Source: Metaphire vulgaris
Taxonomy: Eukaryota > Annelida > Clitellata > Crassiclitellata > Megascolecidae
DNA: 64,000 nt
Direction: 5' to 3'
Assembly (NCBI GenBank): GCA_018105865.1
Contig: JACLAT010000142.1
Location: 1-64,000 of the forward strand
A model generated the notes under the pieces. That model ran no database searches, was not told where the DNA came from, and worked only from the letters and a program-made list of their open reading frames with translations. The position numbers were made by a program, and so were the translations under genes. The first letter of the stretch is position 1, and each line of letters opens with the position of its first letter. This document shows, piece after piece, positions 10,540 through 20,107 of the stretch.

Positions 10540-10770
10540 CTCTGTTGCGCCCATGACAGGGGTTAAGAGCATTCCAGACAAGGATATTTCTAGGATTGTG
10601 AATTTGGGGGTGTCGACCTTAAATTGGGGGTGTCCGGAGCTAATTAGTATGCATTTTGTATGCATACCATTGTCACATTACCAAATTTTGGGGGTGTCGA
10701 CCTCAAATTGGGCGGGGGTGTTGGGGGAGCGTGTTTATGGGTGTAAAAATATCCCTGATTCCACAGGATA
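10540..10770 (-). repeat. Interspersed repeat, right arm of inverted pair
   Basis: This is the reverse-complement counterpart of 9355-9705, sharing ATGCATTTTGTATGCATACC and GGGGGTGTCGACCTCAAATT. The phrase GGGGGTGTCGACCT occurs twice inside it. Confidence 0.75.
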
Positions 10771-10904
10771 GGGCCAACATAGGTGAATATCAGCATATCG
10801 CTTTCACTATTTCAAAAGAAAAGTCGAACAAACTAAAATAATCAATAAAATAAAATGTAACGAATCTTCTGAAATAATTCAGTTCTTAATTGATGGGGTA
10901 TATA

Positions 10905-11641
10905 TAACCCCATCCACTGAAGTGCGCCTTCTGGGAGTGTTAATCGACGAATCGTTAACGTTTAATGGCCACGTAAGTAATGTGTCTCGAGCCTGCTACT
11001 GTCAGCTCCGGCGGATTAGAGAGATTCGTCGTCACCTGCCAACCTTGTCAGTGATCGTTTTGGTCCGTGCATTCGTCCTCTCAGGGGTCGATTACGGCAA
11101 TGGCATTCTTCTCGGTCTTCCTGCTAGCCAGCTGGACCGTCTACAGATGGTACTTAATGCCTCTGCCCGAATGATCTTCGGAGCTAGATGGACTGATCAT
11201 CTCACCCCTCTGCTGAAAGACAGGCTTCATTGGCTACGCATTCCAGAGCGTATAACCTATAAGCGATGCTGGCTAACATCTCGAGCTTTGTATGATCCTA
11301 CTTTCTCCGACTACCTCGCTGAACTAATTCATCGACCTTCGCCTACTGACCGTCGTCATCAGCTCCGATCTGGTCACAGTGTTAAGCTGCTTGTTCCCCC
11401 TCCCGCCAAGACCGTGCAACTTGGTGAGAGGTCTGTTACACGTGGGAACCCTAGCCTCTGGAACGCCCTACCTAACAACGTGTCCATGGAAACTAACCTC
11501 GAATTGTTTGCTAAGAAACTTAAGACGCACTTGTTTGACATATCGTATAAGTGCAGAATGTAAAGTGCTCTTGACTTTGGCATTCAGCTATGTTTATTGC
11601 GCTATATAAATTGACGTTTTAACATAACATAACATAACATA
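10905..11641 (+). pseudogene. CR1/L2-like LINE, 3' fragment
   Basis: The uninterrupted frame 10922-11563 (213 codons) is the RT thumb and C-terminal region: VRLLGVLIDESLTFNGHV, then VDYGNGILLGLP, LDRLQMVLNASAR, HLTPLLKDRLHWL, and the terminal GERSVTRGNPSLWNALPNN with KLKTHLF. This order is standard for CR1/L2/Rex-type elements. The 3' end is a (TAACA)n-type tail at 11617-11641. The 5' side, including palm and endonuclease, is truncated at about 10905. It belongs to the same broad family as the minus-strand copies at 24837-28508, 46923-47580 and 55575-56640. Confidence 0.88.
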
Positions 11642-11949
11642 AATCAAAATATAATAAGTAAGGAAACAAGTAATACGACTTTGAAAGTCAGTTGGAAAAA
11701 TCAAATTTTTATATTGCAGTGAAAGTTTGGATTTTACGATGATCCAAAAACACCCATATAAAGCATTAAAATTGACTTATACTGTAGATAAAAGTAACGC
11801 CGCTTAACCGTTAGGTAAGAGTTTCGAGTTCCCAAAGATATACTGTATATCCATTAAAGACGTAAAACGCAAAATGCAAACGTATATGCAAAAGAAAATT
11901 TATACAGAAGATTAATGATCTCTGCAGCCAAAGAATTTAAGTTAAGCCC
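11642..11949. other. No gene seen
   Basis: This is AT-rich sequence between two LINE remnants. No frame, RNA gene or repeat is recognised. Confidence 0.5.
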
Positions 11950-12895
11950 GAGGGAAAGAAAATTAGAGAAGCAGTGAACGGTTTCATGGGTGGTATAAGA
12001 ATAGAAGGAAAATCAGTGGCGTGTAGAGAGTGGCCGACGCCCGGGGCCAAGTTGTCCAAAGTACGCCCATCGAGCAAAAAAAGGTCATCAGGTCAAATTT
12101 TACGCCCCTCTGGTGCCGACGCCCGGGGCCAAATTGTCCAGAGAGTATGCCCACTGAGCAAAAAAAGGTCATCGGCTCAATTTTTACGCCCCCTCTGGTC
12201 TGCGCCGGGGGCCACCGCCCCCCCCCCTCTACACGCTACTGAGGAAAATGCAGTCAAATTAAAGATACGCAGATGGCATCATACTAGTCGCAGAATTACA
12301 AGATCTTATATCAACGGTGGGCATAATAGGTAGAAAATATAATCTGATAATCAATTTTGCTAAGACTATGATTGTGGTACTAAAGGACAATAACTGCTCC
12401 ATCAAAATTCAGAACATAGGATTGGAAAAGGTCACTACCTACCTGTTCCTAGGTCCATCATTCCACTGAGCACCAAAGAAGTCCGATCACTTGCGTGGCA
12501 GGTCGCTTCATACGTCTGCTCAAGCTGGACAATAAAGAAAGAAAATGAACAGCACATACAGGCTTTTGAAATGAAAGGTCTACGGCAAATAATGAGTTTC
12601 TTGGACAGCAAAGAAATCGAATGAATGGGTAATGGATAAAACAGAGGTTGAAAGAACTCTATCGGAAACGGTCAAAGAAAAGGTAAGCTGAAATACCTGG
12701 GACACATAGTACGAAGAAAAACACGAATCTCTATAGAAATAATACAAGGCACAATGCAAGGTCCATGAAAAACAGGAAGAACTAGAAAAACTGGGAAGAC
12801 AACATCAAAGTATGAACAGAACTCACTAGGCCTATAGAGGAGGCGACAAGAACAGCAGAAGACCGTAGCACCAGGAGCGAAGACGGTTAAAAGCA
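11950..12895 (+). pseudogene. RTE LINE remnant, heavily decayed
   Basis: Read across an inserted MITE, the sequence gives NGFMGGIRIEGK before the insertion. After it come fragments of the RT palm and thumb in shifting frames: YNLIINFAKTMIVV, a TTYLFLG thumb block, and later LKYLGHIVRRKTR. These match the RTE order seen at 1687-2627. Many stops and frameshifts show that it is old. A second short fragment of similar C-terminal sequence lies at 12955-13075. Confidence 0.7.
12014..12241. mobile_element. hAT-type MITE, 228 bp, perfect 8-bp duplication
   Basis: The ends are CAGTGGCGTGTAGAG and, reverse-complemented from the right, CAGTAGCGTGTAGAG. The duplication aggaaaat is identical on both sides (12006-12013 and 12242-12249). 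Inside, the phrases GCAAAAAAAGGTCATC and CGCCCGGGGCCAA each occur twice. Related AGCAAAAAAAGGT phrases recur in the MITE at 51815-52141. It splits the RTE remnant. Confidence 0.95.
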
Positions 12896-13084
12896 AGACA
12901 TATCCAGATACAGAGCATAACTTCCATTATGGGCTTCCATTCTTATTGGCGCACAAAGAACATGAATCTATAGAAGAAGAAATAATATAAGGCACAAAGC
13001 CGGGTCACGTAAAATATGGAGAACTAGAAGTGGGAAGACAACAAACAGCAAAGAATGGACAGGAGTCACTATAGAGTTAATGGT

Positions 13085-13360
13085 TAGCAACTTAGCAGAG
13101 TGGTAGCAACACTGGGCAATGAAGTAGAAGATCGCGGGTTCGATTCCCGTAATAACCCTAAAGTCGACTCAGCCTTACTCGCTAGAGGGCGGAGGTAAAC
13201 TGAGGAGCAGCGTTAAGCTGCGAGATAAAACGTGGGTCTGAGGAAAGTAATGGCAACCTGCCCATGATTAATGGCTTATACCACCTATGTCGCTGATTGT
13301 CCATGCCGGAGATAAACGACGGAACCCAGCGCTCGGACACGAGTGAGGGACCTACCTTTA
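13085..13360 (+). mobile_element. tRNA-derived SINE
   Basis: A tRNA-like head carries an A box (TAGCAGAGTGG, 13093-13103) and a B box (GGTTCGATTCC, 13137-13147), the internal RNA polymerase III promoter. It continues into a conserved body with GTCGACTCAGCC, CTCGCTAGAGGGCGG, AAACGTGGGTCTG and GTCGCTGATTG. The body is shared with the copy at 15072-15352. A tRNA gene is ruled out because the head does not fold to a full cloverleaf with an acceptor stem and is fused to the body. Confidence 0.85.
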
Positions 13361-13368
13361 CTTAACTA

Positions 13369-13537
13369 CAGGGCGCGATTTGTAGGGAGGGAAGGGGAGA
13401 ATTTTTCCCCAATTGCCCAACTACATCCTCCCTACTGCTACATCGCCCACAGCTACATCCCCACTGCTCAATTTCCCAACAACTTCATCTCCAAGCTCGA
13501 CATCCCCCCACTGCTCCAGTTCACAAATCGCACCCTG
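13369..13537. mobile_element. hAT-type MITE, 169 bp, perfect 8-bp duplication
   Basis: The ends CAGGGCGCGATTTGT and (reverse complement of the right end) CAGGGTGCGATTTGT are inverted. The duplication cttaacta is identical at 13361-13368 and 13538-13545. The target lies at the 3' end of the SINE. The C-rich interior has short frames that I reject as genes. Confidence 0.95.
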
Positions 13538-13748
13538 CTTAACTATCAAGTTCACGGGAGACGCCCTCAGGAATTGGCCGTCTGATTTCGTCATGCGAAT
13601 TTGACAATTTGAATCTGACAATTTGAAAAGAAAATCTTTGTAACCTGGATGTCGAGATTTGTGAATAAAAGCAGGACCGCCGACGCTCGTGAGAGAGTGC
13701 TCTGCGGCCTTTGAATGTCAACTTGCGTCTCGTTCTGCCAATACGCTA

Positions 13749-14315
13749 AAGTATTCTTTAGTGAAATCAACTATCAAAAAGACATTATATGTCAAAGAAA
13801 ACTGTATGATACAATTGAAGACTAAATCGTCGAACCTTCTGAGCAATATTAGGCTATAATTCAGTTATAATATAAGTTGAAAGTGGTTTCTATGCAGGAG
13901 AAAATCTAATCTTCTTCAGGTGTCAAGTTATTCTACGTTGACGACTATGGACTTCCATTTTTCTCTGTTGTGTGTTGCTTGTATGAATTCCAATTCTGTA
14001 GTCACCCCCATTACATCAGTCAGTAAGCTGCTGATATAGGCTACGTCATTCTTTGTCTTTCTCTTGATCTTTTGCCATCGAATTTTTCCAGTAGTTAGCA
14101 GGTTTTCTATGCCTCTCTTCCTCATTATATGTCCAAAAATTGAAGTTGTCTTTTACGTATTGTAAAAATCTAATAAACCTGCTAAAATACAGCTATTATT
14201 ATTATTACTATTATTATTATTATTAAATTTATTTTGAAAAGAAAAACTTCTCTCTGTAACTTTAAACTCTTGTGGATTTCACTTTCTTCGTGCTAGCAGA
14301 TGATAAGCTTTCAGC
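13749..14315 (+). repeat. Interspersed repeat shared with 43160-43449
   Basis: Blocks TTTAGTGAAATCAACTATC, CAATTGAAGACTAAATCGTC, AATAAACCTGC(T) and ACTCTTGTGGATTTCAC recur in reverse orientation at 43160-43449. The match includes the (ATT)n tract at about 14190-14225. A LINE fragment (13911-14164) is inserted in this copy and absent from the other. Confidence 0.85.
13911..14164 (-). pseudogene. RTE LINE 3' fragment, 254 bp with 10-bp duplication
   Basis: On the minus strand the frame 14125-13928 resembles the RTE C-terminus, with KIRWQKIKRKTKNDVAYIS and a terminal NREKWKSIVVNVE, where the RTE consensus has a charged R-x-x-W motif. Comparison with the uninterrupted copy at 43160-43449 bounds the insertion exactly. 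The target duplication AAAATCTAAT lies at 13901-13910 and 14165-14174. It is a severely 5'-truncated retrotransposition product. Confidence 0.88.
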
Positions 14316-14324
14316 TGCTGTTGC

Positions 14325-14520
14325 ATTTGTGGATATATGTGGAACAGTTAGAGCTGAGTGCCGATGTTGAACGTGGTTTTAGTTTGATGAAAAATATCAA
14401 AACAAAACAGTGTAACAGACTTGAGATTGACTATATGCAGATGTTTATGTGTATTTCATTTTTTATAACAAGTGAACATACTGTGGATCTGGAACGAGTT
14501 TACACATTTTGGAAGGTAAA
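14325..14520 (+). pseudogene. hAT transposase C-terminal dimerisation remnant
   Basis: The frame contains LELSADVERGFSLMKNIKTK then QCNRLEIDYMQMFMCI. This matches the hAT C-terminal dimerisation region, whose core is S-A-x-x-E-R-x-F-S followed by N-R-L-x-x-x-x-x-x-x-L. The catalytic core is absent here. It directly follows the shared repeat at 13749-14315, suggesting that the repeat and this remnant could belong to one element. Confidence 0.7.
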
Positions 14521-14691
14521 AAACCAGAAGAGAACACTAGCGCTAGTGACGCTACATAGGCACCATGTAAGACAATTTTTTCGCGGTGCTACCGTGCTAG
14601 CATCTATTAAAACTATTAAAAGTGTGTTGTTGATTTATTCCTCATATTTAAGTTTTACTGGCAATAATAAGAATATTTGAATCCACACGAT

Positions 14692-14696
<5 letters not shown>

Positions 14697-14745
<49 letters not shown>

Positions 14746-14746
14746 T
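14697..14746. repeat. (TA)n microsatellite
   Basis: About 24 TA dinucleotides. It produces an artefactual YIYIYI frame on the minus strand. Confidence 0.98.
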
Positions 14747-14753
14747 GTATATA

Positions 14754-15004
14754 TAGTGCTGAATGTCAGGGGAACATGGGGAACTAAGTTCCCGCACCTT
14801 TTGGACCATGAAATGTTTTCCCCATAATTTCTCAATATTTGTTCCAATATTGTAAAAGCACCCTGTACTTGTTGCAAAACTATTAAACTAAAATTTAAAA
14901 AGCGCTATAGAAATGTAAATGATGGCTACCCATAGTTCGTTAGGGTTAGGGTTAGGGTGCGCCAACAGAGTTCCCGCAACTTTTTTCACAGACTTTTAGC
15001 ACTG
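14754..15004. mobile_element. Mariner/Tc1-like MITE with TTAGGG core
   Basis: The left end TAGTGCTGAATGTC and the right end (reverse complement CAGTGCTAAAAGTC) are imperfect inverted repeats flanked by TA. The inverted region also includes AGTTCCCGCA at the left and AGTTCCCGCAAC at the right. The interior holds three TTAGGG units (14939-14957). Confidence 0.6.
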
Positions 15005-15071
15005 TATATATATAATTTTATATATAGGCATATATAAAAAATTTCGCGTTTCTACATTTGATATTGGGGCG

Positions 15072-15352
15072 GGAAGTTATAAGAGTGGTAACAACGCTAG
15101 ACAATGGAGCAGAAGGTCGCGGATTCAATTCCCGCAGGAGCCCTAAGGTCGACTCAGCATTACTCGCTAGAGGGCGGTGGTAAACTGAGAAGCAGCTTTA
15201 AGATGCGAGGTAAAACGTGGGTCTGGGGACAGTAATGGCAACCTACCCCAGATTAATGATTTATATCACCTACGTCGCTGATTGCCCAGGCCGGAGATAA
15301 GCGCCGAAACCCAACGCTCGGATTCGAGTACGGGACTTACATTTACCTTTAC
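15072..15352 (+). mobile_element. tRNA-derived SINE, second copy
   Basis: It is the same family as 13085-13360. The A-box region is TAAGAGTGG, and the B box GGATTCAATTCC (15121-15132) is degraded. The body shares CTAAGGTCGACTCAGC, ACTCGCTAGAGGGCGG, AAACGTGGGTCTGG and CCGGAGATAAGCG. The 3' end is TTACATTTACCTTTACA. Confidence 0.85.
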
Positions 15353-15559
15353 ATTTGATATATAATGTTGTAAAAATATTGCACAACGCACAATTACCGT
15401 TGCACAATGTCGCGCATTGCTACCTCTCGCTTAGAGGGAACGTTGGTACTCAAGAGTCAAGACCATGTTTTATCTCACTTCAAGTAACAAGCGAAAATTA
15501 TTGAGGGACAAGAAGTTCTCACTGATGACCAAAACGATACGCTAATGTCTCTATCAAAC

Positions 15560-15945
15560 ATTGATCCTGTCCATGCTCTTTGGACCTCGGAGGCCTTCCA
15601 TGTGCGTTGCCAAAGACATACTTTGCATACGCCGGTGGGACCGGATCCGCAACTCACAAATCTCCGAGGCCATTGGCCTCCCGTCGGTAGCCTACTACAT
15701 TTCTAGGAGACGCAATGTCACATCTTCGGCCACGTCGCTAGGCTACAGGAAGATACACTAGCCAACGATGCCCTGCGCTGCTAAATCAACTTCGTTCCAG
15801 TCGCCCTCCGGACCGCACTTGGAAGCGTGCTCCAGATCGCCTACGCAAGAGATGGATTGATCAACTTCGTAACGACAATATTCCGGTCGCAAAGCTCTGT
15901 CGACAGGCAGTCAACCGCGGCCACTAGAGTGGAGTGAATATATGA
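15560..15945 (+). pseudogene. LINE 3' fragment (RT C-terminus)
   Basis: Shifting frames give CIRRWDRIRNSQISEAIGLP, then HIFGHVARL, and finally DRTWKRAPDRLRKRWIDQLR followed by AVNRGH and a stop. The GH(V)ARL box and the RPRxRWxDQxR box are standard for the end of RTE-like and related LINE proteins. A similar minus-strand copy lies at 47735-48460. It ends just before TE-X begins. Confidence 0.75.
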
Positions 15946-15949
15946 ACGT

Positions 15950-16858
15950 TCGAATTATGAAATTTAATACCTCGAAAGTTGCCACTTTCCATGAGTACTC
16001 CACATCAAAATTTGCAGTCATAAATATTGACATTTTCTGCCCCTACAGGAGCCAGAAGTTTTTATTTAAGGAAAAAACACTAAAAATCCATATCCCAAAG
16101 TTCCACGTGATCTACAGTGTAATTTTGAATTCCCTACTGATAATATGTCATTTTCTTACGCATGTGCTGACTTTATGTAGATTGCTGCAATTTGAACGTT
16201 TATTTCTAATTATGCTACGAAATCCATCGAAATGCCCGATTTTAGGCAACCCTCTGCGGATGAATTTGAATATGTTGCCAAAAGAGGAGGACATGCTAAT
16301 GGATTATCAGTGGGTAAGATCCGACATGAAGACTAACAGCAATCCTAACAAAGAGCTAACTGTTTGTGAAATTTTCGATGTCTTGGTTATGAAAGTTAAA
16401 CAGATATGGCGCAGAACCTCCATTCCTACAGTGATTGTGACTCGAATTGTGCAGCTAATTAAGGGTCGCCATGAAAAATACAACAAAGTGCTATGGTATC
16501 CTGCGCCAAAGAGAAATGAAAAGTACGAACAGAAAGTCAATGATTTCAGAGAACAGGTCAGAAAATTCTTCTTGATACTGCAGCCTGCATGCAAATGTGC
16601 TGATTATTCGTTATGCAGATATAAAAAGTCGAGCAAGATTCCTGTTTTAGAGCAGAAGTTTCTTCAGGACCAAAGAAGTGCACGCAAGATGATGATAGGC
16701 GGAGTTGATCGTGCAACTAGGCCTACATTCATGTTGGAAGAACGGGGGAGAAAAAAGTCGCAGGAGGAAGATAGACTTACCAAATACCGGCTGAAATCAA
16801 GTTCAACACAATCTACCAGGCAAATGGAATCCACCGTGTGCTGTGACTTCTGTTTTGA
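15950..16858 (+). pseudogene. TE-X protein, N-terminal part, plus-strand copy
   Basis: The reading frame 15942-16871 is open but probably not all coding. From about 16340 it contains a conserved-looking stretch: EKYEQKVNDFREQVRKFFLI, then CKCADYSLCRYKKSSKIP, FLQDQRSARKMMIGGVDRAT, and a charged helix with RKKSQEEDRLTKYR. I recognise the F-L-x-D-Q-R-x-x-R-K-M-x-I-G-G-x-D motif from transposon-associated proteins of unknown class in invertebrate genomes, but I cannot name a family. The minus-strand copy at 28693-30609 shares it. The copy is interrupted at 16858 by a LINE insertion. Confidence 0.65.
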
Positions 16859-18010
16859 CTATTTGGTTTAAAACAAATAGACTTGCACTGAACCTAGAAA
16901 AAACTCATTTTATATACTTTCACTCCAAAAAAACCCCTATTAAATAAATTAGACCAAATACAGTAAAAATAGGTGATGCTATAATATCTCAAAAAACTCA
17001 TATAAAATTTTTAGGAACAACACTGGACCAACACTTAAGTTGGAAATATCATTTTAGTGAACTAGTTAATAAATTATCTAAAATCTAAATATTATTAGAC
17101 ACTTAAAATATTTATTGGACTCGAATGCTCTACACCAATTGTATTATGCTTTAATACAATCCTACCTAACCTACTGTATACAAATCTGGGGTAATAACTA
17201 TAAATCAAACATAAACAAAATCCAAATTATCCAAAATAAAGCTATAAGATTATTATTCAATGACCATGATTATGTAAGCACAGCTAAATTATTCATAACC
17301 TACAAAATTTTAAATATTGAAAGTCTCTACAAATTTCATACCCTTATTCTTGTATATAAATATATCTATAAACTCCTTCCTAATCCTCTTCAAAACTTAA
17401 ACTTATTTCAAATGAAAACTACTTTATCTGAAATAAATCTCAGAAGTTTTAACAATCTCTTTCTTCCTTATGCCTCAACAAATAAAAGAAAATTTACTAC
17501 AAAGTTTTCAGGACCTAGACTATGGAATAATCTGCCCAATGAACTGAGAATTATTAACAATTTCTTTTATTTTAAAAATTCTTTAAAAAGCTTCCTTTTC
17601 AACAACCAAGTCGCAGTCAACCTGTAACTAAGTAATGAATCAACTACCTTAGCTGATTTAAAATCCTTAAGATTCTCTTAATCATTTTTATGCTTCTATA
17701 CTTTACTATATCATTATTTATACTACTTTAAAGTGCATTAGATTAATTCAACTCAGGACACTCTTACCTTCAATTTTTGGAATTCCTTAACTAACTCTGT
17801 CACTTATAAATCACTAAACCAAATAGGTTGACCGTCTTACGGGTTTTATACCCTTTGGCCAACCCATTTCTCAAACGAATTATATATTTTTTATACATAT
17901 TATGATGTTCTTTTTGTTACATAGTAAGAAATGATTTAATTTGTATGTTTAGCCTGTATAATCTTGAGAAATAAAAATTGATTGATTGGTTGATTGATTG
18001 ATTGATTGAA
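16859..18010 (+). mobile_element. LINE-B-type element, 5'-truncated, 1152 bp
   Basis: The uninterrupted TE-X copy on the minus strand shows the empty site, bounding this insertion to 16859-18010. No target duplication exists; three bases of the target are missing instead. The coding region starts with WFKTNRLALNLEKTHFIYF, then SQKTHIKFLGTTLDQHLSW, with stops and a shift near 17085. The main frame 17115-17627 carries LIQSYLTYCIQIWGNNYKSN, IQNKAIRLLF, then GPRLWNNLPNELR and LKSFLFNN. The 3' region of 350 bases ends in AATAAAAA and a (ATTG)n tail at 17968-18009. It is related to LINE-B (35322-41069). Confidence 0.88.
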
Positions 18011-18031
18011 AGAAGGTAACTTCAGCTGCAC

Positions 18032-18293
18032 TACAGGGTGTTTCTGAAAAAAACCCCAGCAGAAAAACTATGATTTCTTAAAACTTCCTAAATGTATTTT
18101 TATCAAAATTGTCACACATGCACAGAACATATTTCCCCACCTTTCTGCTTATTTTCATATCATTTGCATGTAAGTTGCCCATATTGTGAGACATAAAAAT
18201 GAAACCTCGATTTGTACTACTCAGTCGCAGCAGGACAGGCCTAAACATCCAGCTCCACATAAATTTAGTTTCATGTCAATGCTGGTAATAGGC
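18032..18293 (+). mobile_element. Mariner-like repeat (Rep-M), one end
   Basis: It begins with TA then CAGGGTGTTTCTGAAAAAAA, a mariner-type terminus, and contains TATTTCCCCACCTTTCTGC and ATTTAGTTTCATGTCAAT. The same sequence occurs at 28517-28688 (minus), 48757-48915 (plus) and twice in tandem at 54614-55132 (minus). The second inverted end is not visible. It sits inside TE-X at the same target in both TE-X copies. Confidence 0.8.
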
Positions 18294-18294
18294 C

Positions 18295-18375
<81 letters not shown>
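18294..18375. repeat. (TAG)n microsatellite
   Basis: About 27 uninterrupted TAG units. One frame reads as poly-valine and is an artefact. Confidence 0.98.
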
Positions 18376-18717
18376 AAACGGGTGACGGTACCACTCACCG
18401 GAGGGTAATTGTTGAGGAACATGTCGATTGCACAGGAACCTGGTTCAAACTATATCGGTCACATTACGCCAGAAAGAGGCATTGCTTCTAGCATACATGC
18501 AGCTATTGCTACCTTTCTGCATAGAAATGACATTGATGCCCAGCATCTGTTGGCAGTTGGATGTGATTGCACGGCAGTTAATGTTGGTAAGAACGGTGGT
18601 ATTATAAGACTTCTTGAAATACATGTCAAACGACCTTTGCAGTGGTTTGTTTGTCTTCTGCATGCGAATGAACTACCATTTCGACATTTGTTAGAGCAAT
18701 GTAAATTAAATAAATAA
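18376..18717 (+). pseudogene. TE-X protein, middle part, plus-strand copy
   Basis: The sequence reads GDGTTHRRVIVEEH, then after a frame change EPGSNYIGHITPERGIASS, HLLAVGCDCTAVNVGKNGGI, and RPLQWFVCLLHANELPFRHL. The same order appears on the minus strand at 24331-24828, where GCDGT has the glycine that is mutated to cysteine here. The GCDGTxxNxG block resembles the second-aspartate motif of hAT transposases (TDGxxxNxG), so an RNase H-like transposase core is a reasonable inference. The copy ends at 18717 in AT-rich sequence; its C-terminus is missing. Confidence 0.65.
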
Positions 18718-19377
18718 GTAAGTAAATTGTATACGGTGATTGCGCTATTTTATAACTTAAAATTGATATTGTCATTAAAACATGATATTGCCATTGCTCT
18801 AAATTTTTCTGTAAAGATTTCCTGTTTCGTCGTTTCTAAAACCACCGGAGCACATAAAGTCAGACAGATGGATTTTAAAAGTTCACAATCTATCTGACAT
18901 GCAAGTAATTTAGCACTAGAAATGTTTGCAGCAAAACATTTCCATCCAACAATGAGCAACTACTGCTGTGCTGAAACCTAGGCGCTATAGAAATCCACGA
19001 GATTTACTTTACTTTACTTAACTCAATGGTGCGAATATGCTAATGTGATAATATCGAATCCGCTGTCTGATTGGTCATAACTGGGGCGGTAATAGCTGGG
19101 TGGGGTCATAACTGGAGCGGTCATAGCTGGGGCGGATACCACCTGTAACCGTTTGATCGTGTTGGTATTTTGTTTCTTGTAACTGGTGATAATTTTCGGT
19201 GAGATTGAAGTTATAATTTCTAAAAATATTATATAAGTAAATAGTATTTATTACCAATTGCGGGACTAGGCTACTTTTGTCGATGGCAAGAATAGCTGAA
19301 TTTCTTAGAAGAAAAAATCGTTACCACGACTAAACGATACGCAAAAGTGAAAGCGAAAGTTAAAAATTTAACCTTCA
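18718..19377. other. No gene seen
   Basis: AT-rich spacer. The segment GCGCTATAGAAATCC followed by (TTTAC)n at about 18985-19020 looks like a LINE or SINE tail. Near 19080-19135 a short degenerate tandem of CATAACTGGGGCGGT-like units occurs. Confidence 0.4.
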
Positions 19378-19378
19378 A

Positions 19379-19435
<57 letters not shown>
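19378..19435. repeat. (ATT)n microsatellite
   Basis: About 19 ATT units immediately preceding a MITE. The tract resumes on the other side of the MITE, at 19841-19852. Confidence 0.97.
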
Positions 19436-19841
19436 TAGTGCTGCCTTTTAATCGCGATTAACGCGTTAATCTGTTAATCGCGATTAATTTTTTTAATTAC
19501 GAATAAAAAATTAATCGCATCAAAATTAATCGCTTCAAATTTCTCTAAAGAAACTTTAAAAACTGAGCTTGAAAGTGATAACGTCACGAGTTTTTGTTGA
19601 AAGTTGCCTGAAATGTATGATGCATGTGCTATATACCTGCTATATAATGTTATGCGCGGTCACTAGTTGAAATTCTGAAAGTCTGTTCTGCAACTGGTGC
19701 TTTGTTTCTTTCAATTTAATTACTACTTCGGAACCAGAATAACGTTGATAATGAAAATGCGATTAATCGCGATTAATCGCGATTAATTTTTTAATCGCAC
19801 GATTAATTGCGATTAAAAAAATTAATCGTTGGGCAGCACTA
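19436..19841. mobile_element. hAT-like MITE built of TTAATCGCGATTAA palindromes
   Basis: The ends TAGTGCTGCC and GGCAGCACTA are inverted repeats. Both flanks read ttattatt, consistent with an 8-bp duplication, although the microsatellite target makes this uninformative. Both subterminal regions contain repeated TTAATCGCGATTAA palindromes and partial copies of them. Confidence 0.75.
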
Positions 19842-20021
19842 TTATTATTATTAACGTACTGATTATTTTGGTACATGTAACTCGTTCATACGAACTGCGT
19901 GAACTCATTACAAAGTTACAAATAACTCGTACGAAATAAGCATGTTTTAAGTCTCTACTAGGTATCCAATGTCGGAGAGAGTTGTATAGATGGAGGTAGA
20001 CAATTCCATGCCGGAACCTCT

Positions 20022-20024
<3 letters not shown>

Positions 20025-20085
<61 letters not shown>

Positions 20086-20107
20086 GTAGTAGTAGTAGTA
20101 GTAGTAG
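20025..20107. repeat. (AAT)n followed by (TAG)n microsatellite
   Basis: About 20 AAT units run directly into about 8 TAG units. Confidence 0.97.

Noticed and set aside
13093..13150. Possible functional tRNA gene
   Set aside because: A and B boxes are present, but there is no full cloverleaf, and the segment is fused to a SINE body found twice.
14635..14877. Minus-strand frame with a YIYIYI run
   Set aside because: It is produced by the (TA)n microsatellite.
18186..18491. Frame with a poly-valine run
   Set aside because: It is the (TAG)n microsatellite read in one frame; only the sequence after it belongs to TE-X.
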